Shown here piece by piece: positions 13,685-20,403 of a stretch of 27,799 nucleotides of DNA (the first letter of the stretch is position 1; each line of letters starts with the position of its first letter). The DNA comes from Prevotellaceae bacterium UBA3849 (GTDB taxonomy: Bacteria; Bacteroidota; Bacteroidia; Bacteroidales; Bacteroidaceae), in the NCBI GenBank assembly GCA_002392645.1, contig DGHL01000009.1:1-27799 (forward strand), in the 5' to 3' direction. The position numbers were made by a program, and so were the translations under genes. The notes beneath the pieces are model-generated. The model ran no database searches. It was not told where the DNA came from and was given only the letters and a program-made list of their open reading frames with translations.

Positions 13685-13954
13685 ATGTATTTAGACAGCG
13701 CAAAGAAGACTGAAATCTTCAGCCAGTATGGCAAGCAGTCAACCGACACAGGTTCTGCAGAGAGCCAGATTGCACTTTTCACTTTCCGCATCAAGCACCT
13801 CACCGAGCACCTGAAGAAGAACCACAAGGACTTCCGTACAGCTCGCTCTCTGACAAAGCTCGTAGGTAAGCGCCGTGCACTCCTTGACTACCTCTACGAC
13901 CGCGACATCAATCGCTATCGTGCCATCATCAAGGCTCTCGGTCTCCGTAAGTAA
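13685..13954 (+). CDS. rpsO: 30S ribosomal protein S15
   Basis: 89 residues, the standard S15 length. Characteristic motifs are TGSAESQIALFTFRIKHLTEHL and the basic LVGKRRALLDYLYDRDINRY stretch, which contacts the central-domain three-way junction of 16S rRNA during 30S assembly. It is preceded by a leader with several helices and followed by a long imperfect palindrome before metK, with no T-tract, so some read-through into metK is possible. The ATG at 13685 is the only reasonable start. Confidence 0.97.
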   Translation: MYLDSAKKTEIFSQYGKQSTDTGSAESQIALFTFRIKHLTEHLKKNHKDFRTARSLTKLVGKRRALLDYLYDRDINRYRAIIKALGLRK

Positions 13955-13982
13955 CACTGGGGATAACAACCTCACGGTTATA

Positions 13983-14044
13983 AATTATGAGTTATGGGTT
14001 ATGAGTTGTTGTCAAGACAACCTAATAACTCATAACTCATAATT
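13983..14044. repeat. Long imperfect palindrome between rpsO and metK
   Basis: A 13983-14013 arm built of repeated ATGAGTTATG words pairs with 14016-14044 (CATAACTCATAATT end) around a 2-nt GACAAC-bounded centre, about 28 bp with small bulges. It lacks a T-run. It may be an mRNA end-protecting or processing hairpin for rpsO. Confidence 0.55.
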
Positions 14045-14087
14045 CTTAATTAACACTAATACTCATAACGCATAACACAGAACTACC

Positions 14088-15344
14088 ATGTACCTGTTTA
14101 CTTCAGAATCAGTATCAGAGGGACACCCTGACAAGGTGGCCGACCAGATAAGCGACGCATTGCTGGACCAGTTCCTGGCCTACGACGAGAAGTCGCACTG
14201 CGCCATAGAGTCATTCGTAACTACCGGACAAGTGGTACTTATGGGCGAGGTGACGTCTGAGGCATACATAGACCTGCAGACCATAGCACGCAAGACCATC
14301 AACAAAATCGGCTACACTAAGTCGGAGTATCAGTTTGACGGTAACTCATGCGGAATCCTCTCTGCCATACATGAGCAGAGCGGTGACATCAACAGGGGCG
14401 TGGACAAACCGGAAGAAGACAATCAAGGAGCCGGAGACCAGGGCATGATGTTCGGATATGCTACCAACGAAACAGATCGTTTCATACCTGTAACCCTCGA
14501 CCTGGCACAACTTATAATGAAGACTCTTGCCGAGATACGCAAGGAGGGTAAGGTGATGACATACCTGCGCCCAGACGCAAAGTCACAGGTCACGGTAGAA
14601 TACAGTGACGACGGTGTGCCACAGCGCATTCACACTATCGTCGTATCAACACAGCACGACGAGTTTGACGAAGACGAAAAGATGCTTGAGAAAATCAAGG
14701 ACGACGTCATCAACATTCTCATTCCACGCGTAAAAGCGCAACTGAAGGACGAGAAGATGCTGAAGCTCTTTGACACAGAGATAAAGTATCACGTGAACCC
14801 TACGGGCAAGTTCGTCATCGGCGGTCCTCACGGAGACACCGGTCTGACCGGACGCAAGATAATCGTTGACACATACGGAGGCAAGGGTGCGCACGGCGGC
14901 GGTGCATTCTCAGGCAAAGACCCTTCAAAGGTTGACCGCTCCGCTGCATACGCAGCACGCTACGTGGCAAAGAACCTCGTAGCTGCCGGCGTGAGCGACG
15001 AGATACTGGTGCAGCTGAGCTATGCCATTGGAGTGGCAGAGCCAGTCAGCATATACGTCAATACATACGGCAAAAGCCACGTGAACATGACAGACAGCGA
15101 GATTGCCAAGAAACTGATGGACAAGGACCTCTTTGACTTCCGCCCAAAGGCAATAGAGCGCACGCTGAAACTGCGTCAGCCTATGTATCTGGAGACTGCC
15201 GCATATGGACACATGGGACGTATGCCTCGCATTGTGAAGAAGGAATTCACCTCTGCATATCACCCTACCAAAGTGATGGATGTAGAGCTCTTCACTTGGG
15301 AGAAGCTTGACCTCGTAGAGAAATTCAAGAAGGCATTCATGTAA
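14088..15344 (+). CDS. metK: S-adenosylmethionine synthetase
   Basis: 418 residues, matching the MetK family. It makes AdoMet from methionine and ATP in the cytosol. Visible motifs: ATP-binding GHPDK at 12-16, the conserved GAGDQG at 114-119, GGPHGDTGLTGRKIIVDTYGG, and the P-loop-like GGAFSGKDPSKVDRSAAY around 272-289, all intact. No consensus promoter is evident in the 133 bp after rpsO, so it may be expressed from the rpsO promoter. No SAM riboswitch-like structure is apparent upstream. Confidence 0.97.
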   Translation: MYLFTSESVSEGHPDKVADQISDALLDQFLAYDEKSHCAIESFVTTGQVVLMGEVTSEAYIDLQTIARKTINKIGYTKSEYQFDGNSCGILSAIHEQSGDINRGVDKPEEDNQGAGDQGMMFGYATNETDRFIPVTLDLAQLIMKTLAEIRKEGKVMTYLRPDAKSQVTVEYSDDGVPQRIHTIVVSTQHDEFDEDEKMLEKIKDDVINILIPRVKAQLKDEKMLKLFDTEIKYHVNPTGKFVIGGPHGDTGLTGRKIIVDTYGGKGAHGGGAFSGKDPSKVDRSAAYAARYVAKNLVAAGVSDEILVQLSYAIGVAEPVSIYVNTYGKSHVNMTDSEIAKKLMDKDLFDFRPKAIERTLKLRQPMYLETAAYGHMGRMPRIVKKEFTSAYHPTKVMDVELFTWEKLDLVEKFKKAFM

Positions 15345-15398
15345 TAACATGCCGCACCAAGGCATGGATAGACAAATATAAACATACAAAAAAGAAAC

Positions 15399-16352
15399 TT
15401 GCCAAACGATTCCATACTGCATAAAGCTACGGCAATAGTAGGCGACACCGCCTCAATGGCGGCTGATACCGCGCACGTGCCACGATGGAGGTTTGATAAC
15501 CTGCAGCAGGTGCCGGGCATGTATATGCTCGACAGCATACCTGAACTGAAGCTTAACAACTTCCACAAGAAGGTGCTATGGAAGGAGTCTTTTGACAACT
15601 ACGCCAAGCAGACTGACTATTTCCATGCAGAACTGCCCGCCATGCGCGACGGCGAGATAGGCATCCCGGTGGAATATTCCATATCAAACGACAGCTTCCT
15701 GTCAATGGGATTGCTTATATGCGTGCTCTTCTCCATACTGTTGGTGGCACGCTCATGGAGATTCACCTGCTTCCAGCTAAAGAACATTTTCCGCACTCCT
15801 CGCGAGAACTCCATAAGACTGCGAGAGACCGCAAGCGAGATGCGATACCAGGCATATTTCTCACTCATCGGTATATTGATGCTGTCGCTGTTCGCATACA
15901 CCACAGCAAGGTTTACCCTGAAAGACGGTGAAGGCTTCGGAGTAACCGAATACCAACTCATCGGCATATACTTCATACTGTTCCTGATATACAGAGGTAT
16001 CAGCGAACTGCTTGAAATAACGGTGCTGCCGGTATATTTCACTAAGAGTCAGAGAATGATATGGGCAGGAAACAAGACATTCCTGATAGCATTGCAGGGA
16101 GCATTATTGCTGCCACTCTCGCTATTCATGATATACCTGCACCTTGACATGGAGACCACCATAACCATAATGGCTTCCGTCATCGCAGTAACGTTCCTGA
16201 TGCAAATTTACAAGGCTTATTGCATCTTTTTTCGGAAAGATGGTGCATTATTGCCGTTTTTTTTGTACCTTTGCACCCTGAAAGCCGTACCGCTTGCCCT
16301 CGTGGTGGGCATAGCGTTGTTCATAGCAAACTATTTGAAGATTAACATTTAA
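15399..16352 (+). CDS. DUF4271-type integral membrane protein
   Basis: 317 residues with a TTG start at 15399 as the longest form. An ATG at 15456 (residue 20) is an alternative that would remove only a poorly conserved-looking N-terminus. A soluble N-terminal segment of about 95 residues is followed by hydrophobic helices near 99-117, 151-170, 184-203, 228-247, 254-273 and 284-311, a six-helix layout typical of DUF4271 proteins found next to hemD in Bacteroidales. Function is unknown. It ends 9 nt before hemD, and the probable hemD promoter lies inside its last codons, so the two may be co-transcribed yet separately controlled. Confidence 0.8.
   Translation: MPNDSILHKATAIVGDTASMAADTAHVPRWRFDNLQQVPGMYMLDSIPELKLNNFHKKVLWKESFDNYAKQTDYFHAELPAMRDGEIGIPVEYSISNDSFLSMGLLICVLFSILLVARSWRFTCFQLKNIFRTPRENSIRLRETASEMRYQAYFSLIGILMLSLFAYTTARFTLKDGEGFGVTEYQLIGIYFILFLIYRGISELLEITVLPVYFTKSQRMIWAGNKTFLIALQGALLLPLSLFMIYLHLDMETTITIMASVIAVTFLMQIYKAYCIFFRKDGALLPFFLYLCTLKAVPLALVVGIALFIANYLKINI
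16266..16273 (+). promoter_or_regulatory. Internal promoter for hemD within the DUF4271 gene
   Basis: TACCTTTG, followed by CACCC and preceded by a run of eight to nine T, lies 89 bp upstream of the hemD ATG and inside the upstream reading frame. The -33 element is not consensus at the right distance. The word TACCTTTGCACCC is the same as at the rpsO promoter. Confidence 0.5.
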
Positions 16353-16361
16353 AACTATACG

Positions 16362-17111
16362 ATGGTAAAAAAGATTCTGATTTCACAACCAAAACCCTCA
16401 AGCGACAAGTCGCCTTACTATGACATAGCACGCGATTTCGATGTGGAGCTTGTATTCAGGCCTTTCATCAAGGTAGAGGGAATTTCACCACAGGAGTTCC
16501 GCAAACAGAAGGTGAACATTCCTGACTACACCGCTATAGTATTCACATCACGTCACGCCATCGACCACTTCTTCCAGTTGGCAAAGGAGATGCGCATCAC
16601 AATGCCAGAGACAACAAAGTATTTCTGCGTGACAGAGACTATCGCTCTCTACATACAGAAGTATGCACCTTATCGTAAGCGCAAGATCTTCTTTGGCGAG
16701 ACAGGCAAGATCGACGACTTGATACCTGCCATGGTGAAGCATAAGGATGAGAAGTACCTCGTGCCACTGAGCAGCGTAGCTAATGACTCAATCACTAAGT
16801 TACTCGACTCTAAAGACCTTACACATACAGAGTGCGTAATGTACTGCACCGTCAGCAACAACTTCACCGAGGAAGAGCTGAAGGCTTTCGATTATGACAT
16901 GGCACTCTTCTTCTCTCCTGCAGGTATAAAGGCTCTGAAGGAGAACTTCCCTGACATGAAGCCAGGAGAGCTGAAAATCGGTACCTTTGGTCCATCTACA
17001 GCAAAGGCGGTACACGATGCAGGACTTAACCTCGACCTCGAGGCGCCTACAGAGCGCTATCCGTCAATGACTGGCGCACTGCGCCACTTCTTGCAGGAGC
17101 AGGAGGACTGA
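16362..17111 (+). CDS. hemD: Uroporphyrinogen-III synthase
   Basis: 249 residues of the HemD fold: two alternating alpha/beta lobes without strongly conserved catalytic residues. Recognisable elements are VKKILISQP at the start, YTAIVFTSRHAIDHFF, and the C-terminal LFFSPAGIKALKENF and IGTFGPSTAKAVHDAGLNLDLEAPTERYPSMTGAL, which is typical of the family. It closes hydroxymethylbilane to uroporphyrinogen III for heme or corrinoid synthesis. It follows the DUF4271 gene by 9 nt and is followed by a hairpin (17139-17166) before rnpA. Confidence 0.88.
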   Translation: MVKKILISQPKPSSDKSPYYDIARDFDVELVFRPFIKVEGISPQEFRKQKVNIPDYTAIVFTSRHAIDHFFQLAKEMRITMPETTKYFCVTETIALYIQKYAPYRKRKIFFGETGKIDDLIPAMVKHKDEKYLVPLSSVANDSITKLLDSKDLTHTECVMYCTVSNNFTEEELKAFDYDMALFFSPAGIKALKENFPDMKPGELKIGTFGPSTAKAVHDAGLNLDLEAPTERYPSMTGALRHFLQEQED

Positions 17112-17138
17112 TCTGACTAAATATACTTGTAAAATCAC

Positions 17139-17166
17139 GGCGGGAACTGCTTATACGCTTCCCGCC
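17139..17166. other. Hairpin between hemD and rnpA
   Basis: GGCGGGAA (17139-17146) pairs perfectly with TTCCCGCC (17159-17166) around a 12-nt loop. It ends 13 nt before the rnpA ATG and has no T-run. It could be a partial terminator or processing site, or modulate rnpA translation. Confidence 0.55.
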
Positions 17167-17179
17167 CTAAATATTACGT

Positions 17180-17581
17180 ATGAGCTGTAGTTTCCCGAAA
17201 TCGCAAAGGCTTTACAGCCGTTACCTCATCGACAAGCTCTTTGAGCCCGGTAACAGCAAGTCTATGTCGGCATACCCCTTGAGGCTTGTCTATCGACTTA
17301 TTGACTTGCCGGGCAGCGAGAACGCAAGCGACGGGAACCATGACAACGCATTGCTGATCTCCGTGCCGAAACGTTGTTTCAAGCATGCCGTAGATCGTAA
17401 CAGGGTGAAGCGACAGGTGCGCGAGGCGTATCGTAACAACAAACAGTTGATACGTTTGCCTGAAGGCATGGTGGCAAACATCGCTCTGATATGGTTGGAC
17501 AATACTTTGTATCCTTCCGATGTCGTAACGGCAAAGGTGCAGAAGTTACTCATGCGTATGTCTGAAAAGATTAACAATTAA
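17180..17581 (+). CDS. rnpA: Ribonuclease P protein component
   Basis: 133 residues. The RNase P protein signature is HAVDRNRVKRQVREAYR, with the RNR at 73-75 that binds the RNA subunit and pre-tRNA; LLISVPKRCFKHAV before it forms the central-cleft strand. The protein helps the catalytic RNA to remove tRNA 5' leaders. The yidD start lies 1 nt after its stop, the usual rnpA-yidD pairing. No rpmH is upstream, unlike in Proteobacteria and Firmicutes, as is normal in Bacteroidota. Confidence 0.92.
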   Translation: MSCSFPKSQRLYSRYLIDKLFEPGNSKSMSAYPLRLVYRLIDLPGSENASDGNHDNALLISVPKRCFKHAVDRNRVKRQVREAYRNNKQLIRLPEGMVANIALIWLDNTLYPSDVVTAKVQKLLMRMSEKINN

Positions 17582-17582
17582 G

Positions 17583-17822
17583 ATGAAACTTCTCTTGATC
17601 ATACGCAAGGTGGCGGTGGCTATACTTCTCGCTCCTATATGGATATACCAGAAGTGCATCAGCCCGTTTACACCTGCCGCATGCAGGTTTACGCCCACAT
17701 GCTCGCAGTATGCCAAGGAGGCAATAATAAAACACGGACCAATAAAAGGACTATGGCTTGCTATATGGAGAATCCTCAGGTGCAACCCATGGGGAGGCAG
17801 TGGCTACGATCCGGTACCGTGA
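17583..17822 (+). CDS. yidD: Membrane protein insertion efficiency factor YidD
   Basis: 79 residues with the full YidD signature: an N-terminal hydrophobic and amphipathic stretch (RKVAVAILLAPIWIYQKCISP), then CRFTPTCSQYAKEAIIKHG, and the C-terminal LRCNPWGGSGYDPVP. It is a small membrane-associated protein thought to assist YidC-mediated insertion. It begins 1 nt after rnpA and is surely co-translated or co-transcribed with it. Confidence 0.95.
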   Translation: MKLLLIIRKVAVAILLAPIWIYQKCISPFTPAACRFTPTCSQYAKEAIIKHGPIKGLWLAIWRILRCNPWGGSGYDPVP

Positions 17823-17839
17823 GCACCGTGTTGTGAGTG

Positions 17840-17880
17840 GAGAGTTGAAAGTTGAGAGTTGAAGGTTGAAAGTTGAGGGA
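17840..17880. repeat. Short degenerate tandem repeat (AGTTGA-type)
   Basis: About five imperfect copies of a 6 to 8-bp unit (GAGTTGAAAGTT wording) directly downstream of the yidD stop. Low complexity, with no inverted-repeat potential. It lies in the 122-bp gap before tyrS, in which no clear promoter is visible. Confidence 0.5.
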
Positions 17881-17944
17881 TGAGAGTAAAGAATTATATA
17901 TAATGAGAGGGTAGTTTATCCGATAAGACAAAACAAAAGATAAG

Positions 17945-19243
17945 ATGAAAAACTTCGTAGAAGAACTTAAATGGCGCGGCATGCTCGCGCAGATAATGCC
18001 AGGGGCAGAGGAACTCCTGCAGAAGGAGATGGTTACCGCTTATCTCGGAACCGACCCTACCGCTGACTCTCTACATATAGGACACCTGTGCGGCATCATG
18101 ATGTTGCGCCACCTCCAGCAGTGTGGACACAAACCTATCATTCTCGTGGGCGGTGCCACTGGTATGATTGGTGACCCTTCTGGTAAGTCACAGGAGCGTA
18201 ACCTGCTCGACTCTGAAACACTGTATCACAACCAGGAGTGCATAAAGAAGCAGGTGTCTAAGTTCCTTGACTTCAACAGCGACGCTCCTAACGGTGCTGA
18301 GATGGTGAATAACTACGACTGGATGAAGGATTTTACGTTCCTTGACTTCGCTCGTACTGTAGGTAAGCACATCACAGTGAACTATATGATGGCAAAGGAC
18401 TCCGTACAGCAGCGCCTTAACGGTACCGCACGCGACGGTCTCTCATTCACTGAGTTCACATATCAGTTGCTGCAGGGCTATGACTTCCTGCACCTCTATC
18501 AGGAGAAAAACTGTAAGATGCAGCTTGGTGGTAATGACCAGTGGGGTAACATGACGACTGGTACTGAGCTTATACGCCGCACACTGGGTAACGATCAAGA
18601 GGCCTATGCTCTGACATGTCCGCTCATCACAAAGGCTGACGGTAAGAAGTTCGGCAAGACTGAGAGCGGTAACATCTGGCTTGACCGCAACCGCACTTCT
18701 CCTTATAAGTTCTATCAGTTCTGGCTCAACGTCAGCGATGACGACGCAGAGAAGTACATCAAGATATTCACATCACTCGACAAGGAGACTATCGACGCAC
18801 TCGTAGAGGAGCACAAGCAGGACCCTGGCCGTCGTATCTTACAGAAGCGCCTGGCTGAGGAGGTAACCGTAATGGTTCACTCTAAGGAAGACCTTGACAT
18901 GGCTATAGAGGCCAGCAACATACTTTTCGGCAAGGCTACTAAGGAGGCTCTCGAGAAGCTTGACGAGCAGACTTTCCTTGACGTGTTTGACGGTGTGGAG
19001 AATTTCACCATCTCTGCCGACCTGCTTGGTCAGCCAGCAGTAGAGATTCTCACACGCGATGACTGCAAGGTATTCCCTTCAAAGGGTGAGATGCGCAAGA
19101 TGGTTCAAGGTGGCGGTGTATCCATCAACAAGGAGAAGCTTACCGACCAGAATAAACCTCTCACACAGGATGACCTTATCGGAGGCAAATACATCCTTGC
19201 GCAGCGCGGTAAGAAAAACTATTTTCTCATTACGGTAAAGTAA
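17945..19243 (+). CDS. tyrS: Tyrosyl-tRNA synthetase
   Basis: 432 residues, class I. The HIGH motif is at 44-47 (DSLHIGHLCG), and the KMSKS equivalent is KFGKT at 235-239 in the context KFGKTESGNIWLD, typical of bacterial TyrRS. QLGGNDQWGNM at about 193-203 forms the tyrosine site. The C-terminal about 65 residues (EMRKMVQGGGVSINKEKL) are an S4-like tRNA-binding domain. It is the last gene of the rightward housekeeping block. A new promoter starts 13 nt after its stop for tRNA-Gln. Confidence 0.97.
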   Translation: MKNFVEELKWRGMLAQIMPGAEELLQKEMVTAYLGTDPTADSLHIGHLCGIMMLRHLQQCGHKPIILVGGATGMIGDPSGKSQERNLLDSETLYHNQECIKKQVSKFLDFNSDAPNGAEMVNNYDWMKDFTFLDFARTVGKHITVNYMMAKDSVQQRLNGTARDGLSFTEFTYQLLQGYDFLHLYQEKNCKMQLGGNDQWGNMTTGTELIRRTLGNDQEAYALTCPLITKADGKKFGKTESGNIWLDRNRTSPYKFYQFWLNVSDDDAEKYIKIFTSLDKETIDALVEEHKQDPGRRILQKRLAEEVTVMVHSKEDLDMAIEASNILFGKATKEALEKLDEQTFLDVFDGVENFTISADLLGQPAVEILTRDDCKVFPSKGEMRKMVQGGGVSINKEKLTDQNKPLTQDDLIGGKYILAQRGKKNYFLITVK

Positions 19244-19255
19244 TTTGCTGAAAAA

Positions 19256-19287
19256 TTTGGTAGTATAAAAAATATTTACTACCTTTG
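19256..19287 (+). promoter_or_regulatory. Promoter of tRNA-Gln
   Basis: TTTG (19256-19259), 20 nt, TACCTTTG (19280-19287). A full consensus match, giving an approximately 120-nt precursor 5' leader before the tRNA. Confidence 0.8.
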
Positions 19288-19373
19288 CACTCGCAAATTC
19301 GCCAAAGCGACCTTGAGCCTGTAAGACAGACACTCAGTATTTGCTTCGTGCGAAGAAGCACTCGCAAATTCGC
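19287..19373. repeat. 16-bp direct repeat in the tRNA-Gln leader
   Basis: GCACTCGCAAATTCGC occurs exactly at 19287-19302 (spanning the transcription start) and again at 19358-19373, 71 bp apart. Between them lies a small TTGCTTCG/CGAAGAAGCA hairpin. It could be a duplication footprint of a lost tRNA or insertion. Confidence 0.6.
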
Positions 19374-19414
19374 AAACTCGCGTTCCTTCGGGAATGTCAT
19401 ATAAACGTCAGGAT

Positions 19415-19485
19415 TGTCCTATGGTGTAATGGTAGCACAACAGGTTTTGGTTCTGTTTGTCGTGGTTCGAATCCGCGTAGGACAA
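19415..19485 (+). tRNA. tRNA-Gln (anticodon TTG)
   Basis: 71 nt folding into a complete cloverleaf: acceptor TGTCCTA/TAGGACA, a 4-bp D stem, anticodon stem ACAGG/TCTGT with loop TTTTGGT and anticodon TTG at 19447-19449, and T arm CGTGG-TTCGAAT-CCGCG. The discriminator is A19485. CCA is not encoded. It is followed within 10 nt by a terminator. Confidence 0.95.
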
Positions 19486-19493
19486 CCTAAAAG

Positions 19494-19528
19494 AATGCAA
19501 GTATCAGTTTTGATATTTGCATTTTTTT
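19494..19528 (+). terminator. Terminator of tRNA-Gln
   Basis: ATGCAA-g-TATCA pairs with TGATA-t-TTGCAT around a 4-nt loop, followed by seven T (19522-19528). Confidence 0.88.
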
Positions 19529-19573
19529 GTTTATATACCCTTATACATCACAACGCATCACTCTGAATTAAAT

Positions 19574-19612
19574 AAAAAAGGTACAGACACTATATCGTGT
19601 GTCCGTACCTTT
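19574..19612 (-). terminator. Terminator of the acid phosphatase gene
   Basis: On the minus strand GGTACGGACAC (19609-19599) pairs with GTGTCTGTACC (19590-19580), 11 bp with one mismatch, followed by TTTTTT (19579-19574). It lies 27 bp beyond the stop codon. Confidence 0.85.
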
Positions 19613-19638
19613 TATGTATCGCCATGCAGCCATTAAAC

Positions 19639-20379
19639 TTACTTTGAAGTCAGGCGTCTGTATTCCTCTCGTGCTCTTCTCATCTGCTCTGTAAAAGCCT
19701 CCTTGGTATGCATAAGCGTATATACGGCAGTAGAAGCGAGTCTGCCTGCATCTACGTCGCTCTGCCAATGTGCTCCGACTATGACGCGACTGTCACCAAA
19801 CATATAGCCTCTGGCAAGCAATGTATCTGCTTTCTCTGGTGCTATCTCTGACAAGAGCAATGCCAAGGTCCATCCACGGATAGTGTGACCAGATGGGTAA
19901 GAACCGTTATGCGACAACTTTTCTTCATCCCACGGTGTCAACGTCTGTTCCTTGAAACGATCAAACGGACGCTTACGCATATAGTATTTCTTCGGTCTGT
20001 TACCGACCATATCGGCAGTCCGTAACGTCGTCTCAACGAGTTTGTATATCTCCGGAGCATTTTCTTCCGTTATCTCCACGCCGAATGCGCCGCTAAACTC
20101 AGCACTGATCTTTGGTGTGTTACAGTAAGAGTCGCGTATTGCTATCTCAGCCCTTTCTTTCACAAGGCGCTGCTGCTTACCCCAGAAATAGCGCATCACA
20201 TCGTGTCCGAACAACTCACTCGTCGTATCAGGAGGCGCTGGGAGAAACTTCAGCATGTCAGGTATCTCCTCCTTTGAAAGGTAGGTCTCGGACTTCGCTT
20301 TCTTCTGCGGTGGTTTAGCATACGTAAACGTAGTGCCAAGCAGCGTAAAGGCAAGCAAGTACAATAATACTTTCTTCAT
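19639..20379 (-). CDS. Exported class A acid phosphatase (PAP2 superfamily)
   Basis: 246 residues with a signal peptide (about 1-21). The three PAP2 motifs are all present: K130-x6-R137-P138 (KKYYMRKRP), PSGH at 162-165, and S197-R-x3-G202-x-H204-x3-D208 (SRVIVGAHWQSD). The soluble exported form with this length matches PhoN/PhoC-type class A non-specific acid phosphatases. It probably removes phosphate from small esters in the periplasm. It lies 24 nt downstream of glnN on the same strand, with no promoter in the gap, so it is likely read from glnN, an unusual partner that could tie phosphate scavenging to nitrogen state. That link is inference. Confidence 0.88.
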   Translation of the reverse strand: MKKVLLYLLAFTLLGTTFTYAKPPQKKAKSETYLSKEEIPDMLKFLPAPPDTTSELFGHDVMRYFWGKQQRLVKERAEIAIRDSYCNTPKISAEFSGAFGVEITEENAPEIYKLVETTLRTADMVGNRPKKYYMRKRPFDRFKEQTLTPWDEEKLSHNGSYPSGHTIRGWTLALLLSEIAPEKADTLLARGYMFGDSRVIVGAHWQSDVDAGRLASTAVYTLMHTKEAFTEQMRRAREEYRRLTSK

Positions 20380-20403
20380 ACCCCAGGTATTGATTTTATA
20401 GGA

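Noticed and set aside
13983..14044. rpsO-metK palindrome as a SAM riboswitch
   Set aside because: It is a simple AT-rich hairpin of repeated words, without a multi-helix core or conserved SAM-riboswitch sequence.
15399..15456. ATG at 15456 as the only start of the DUF4271 gene
   Set aside because: The TTG at 15399 keeps more of the open frame and lies 54 nt after metK. I could not decide from sequence alone, so the longer form is given and the alternative noted.
17840..17880. AGTTGA tandem block as CRISPR or phase-variable repeat
   Set aside because: Units are short and degenerate with no spacers, and it is outside any coding frame or clear promoter.
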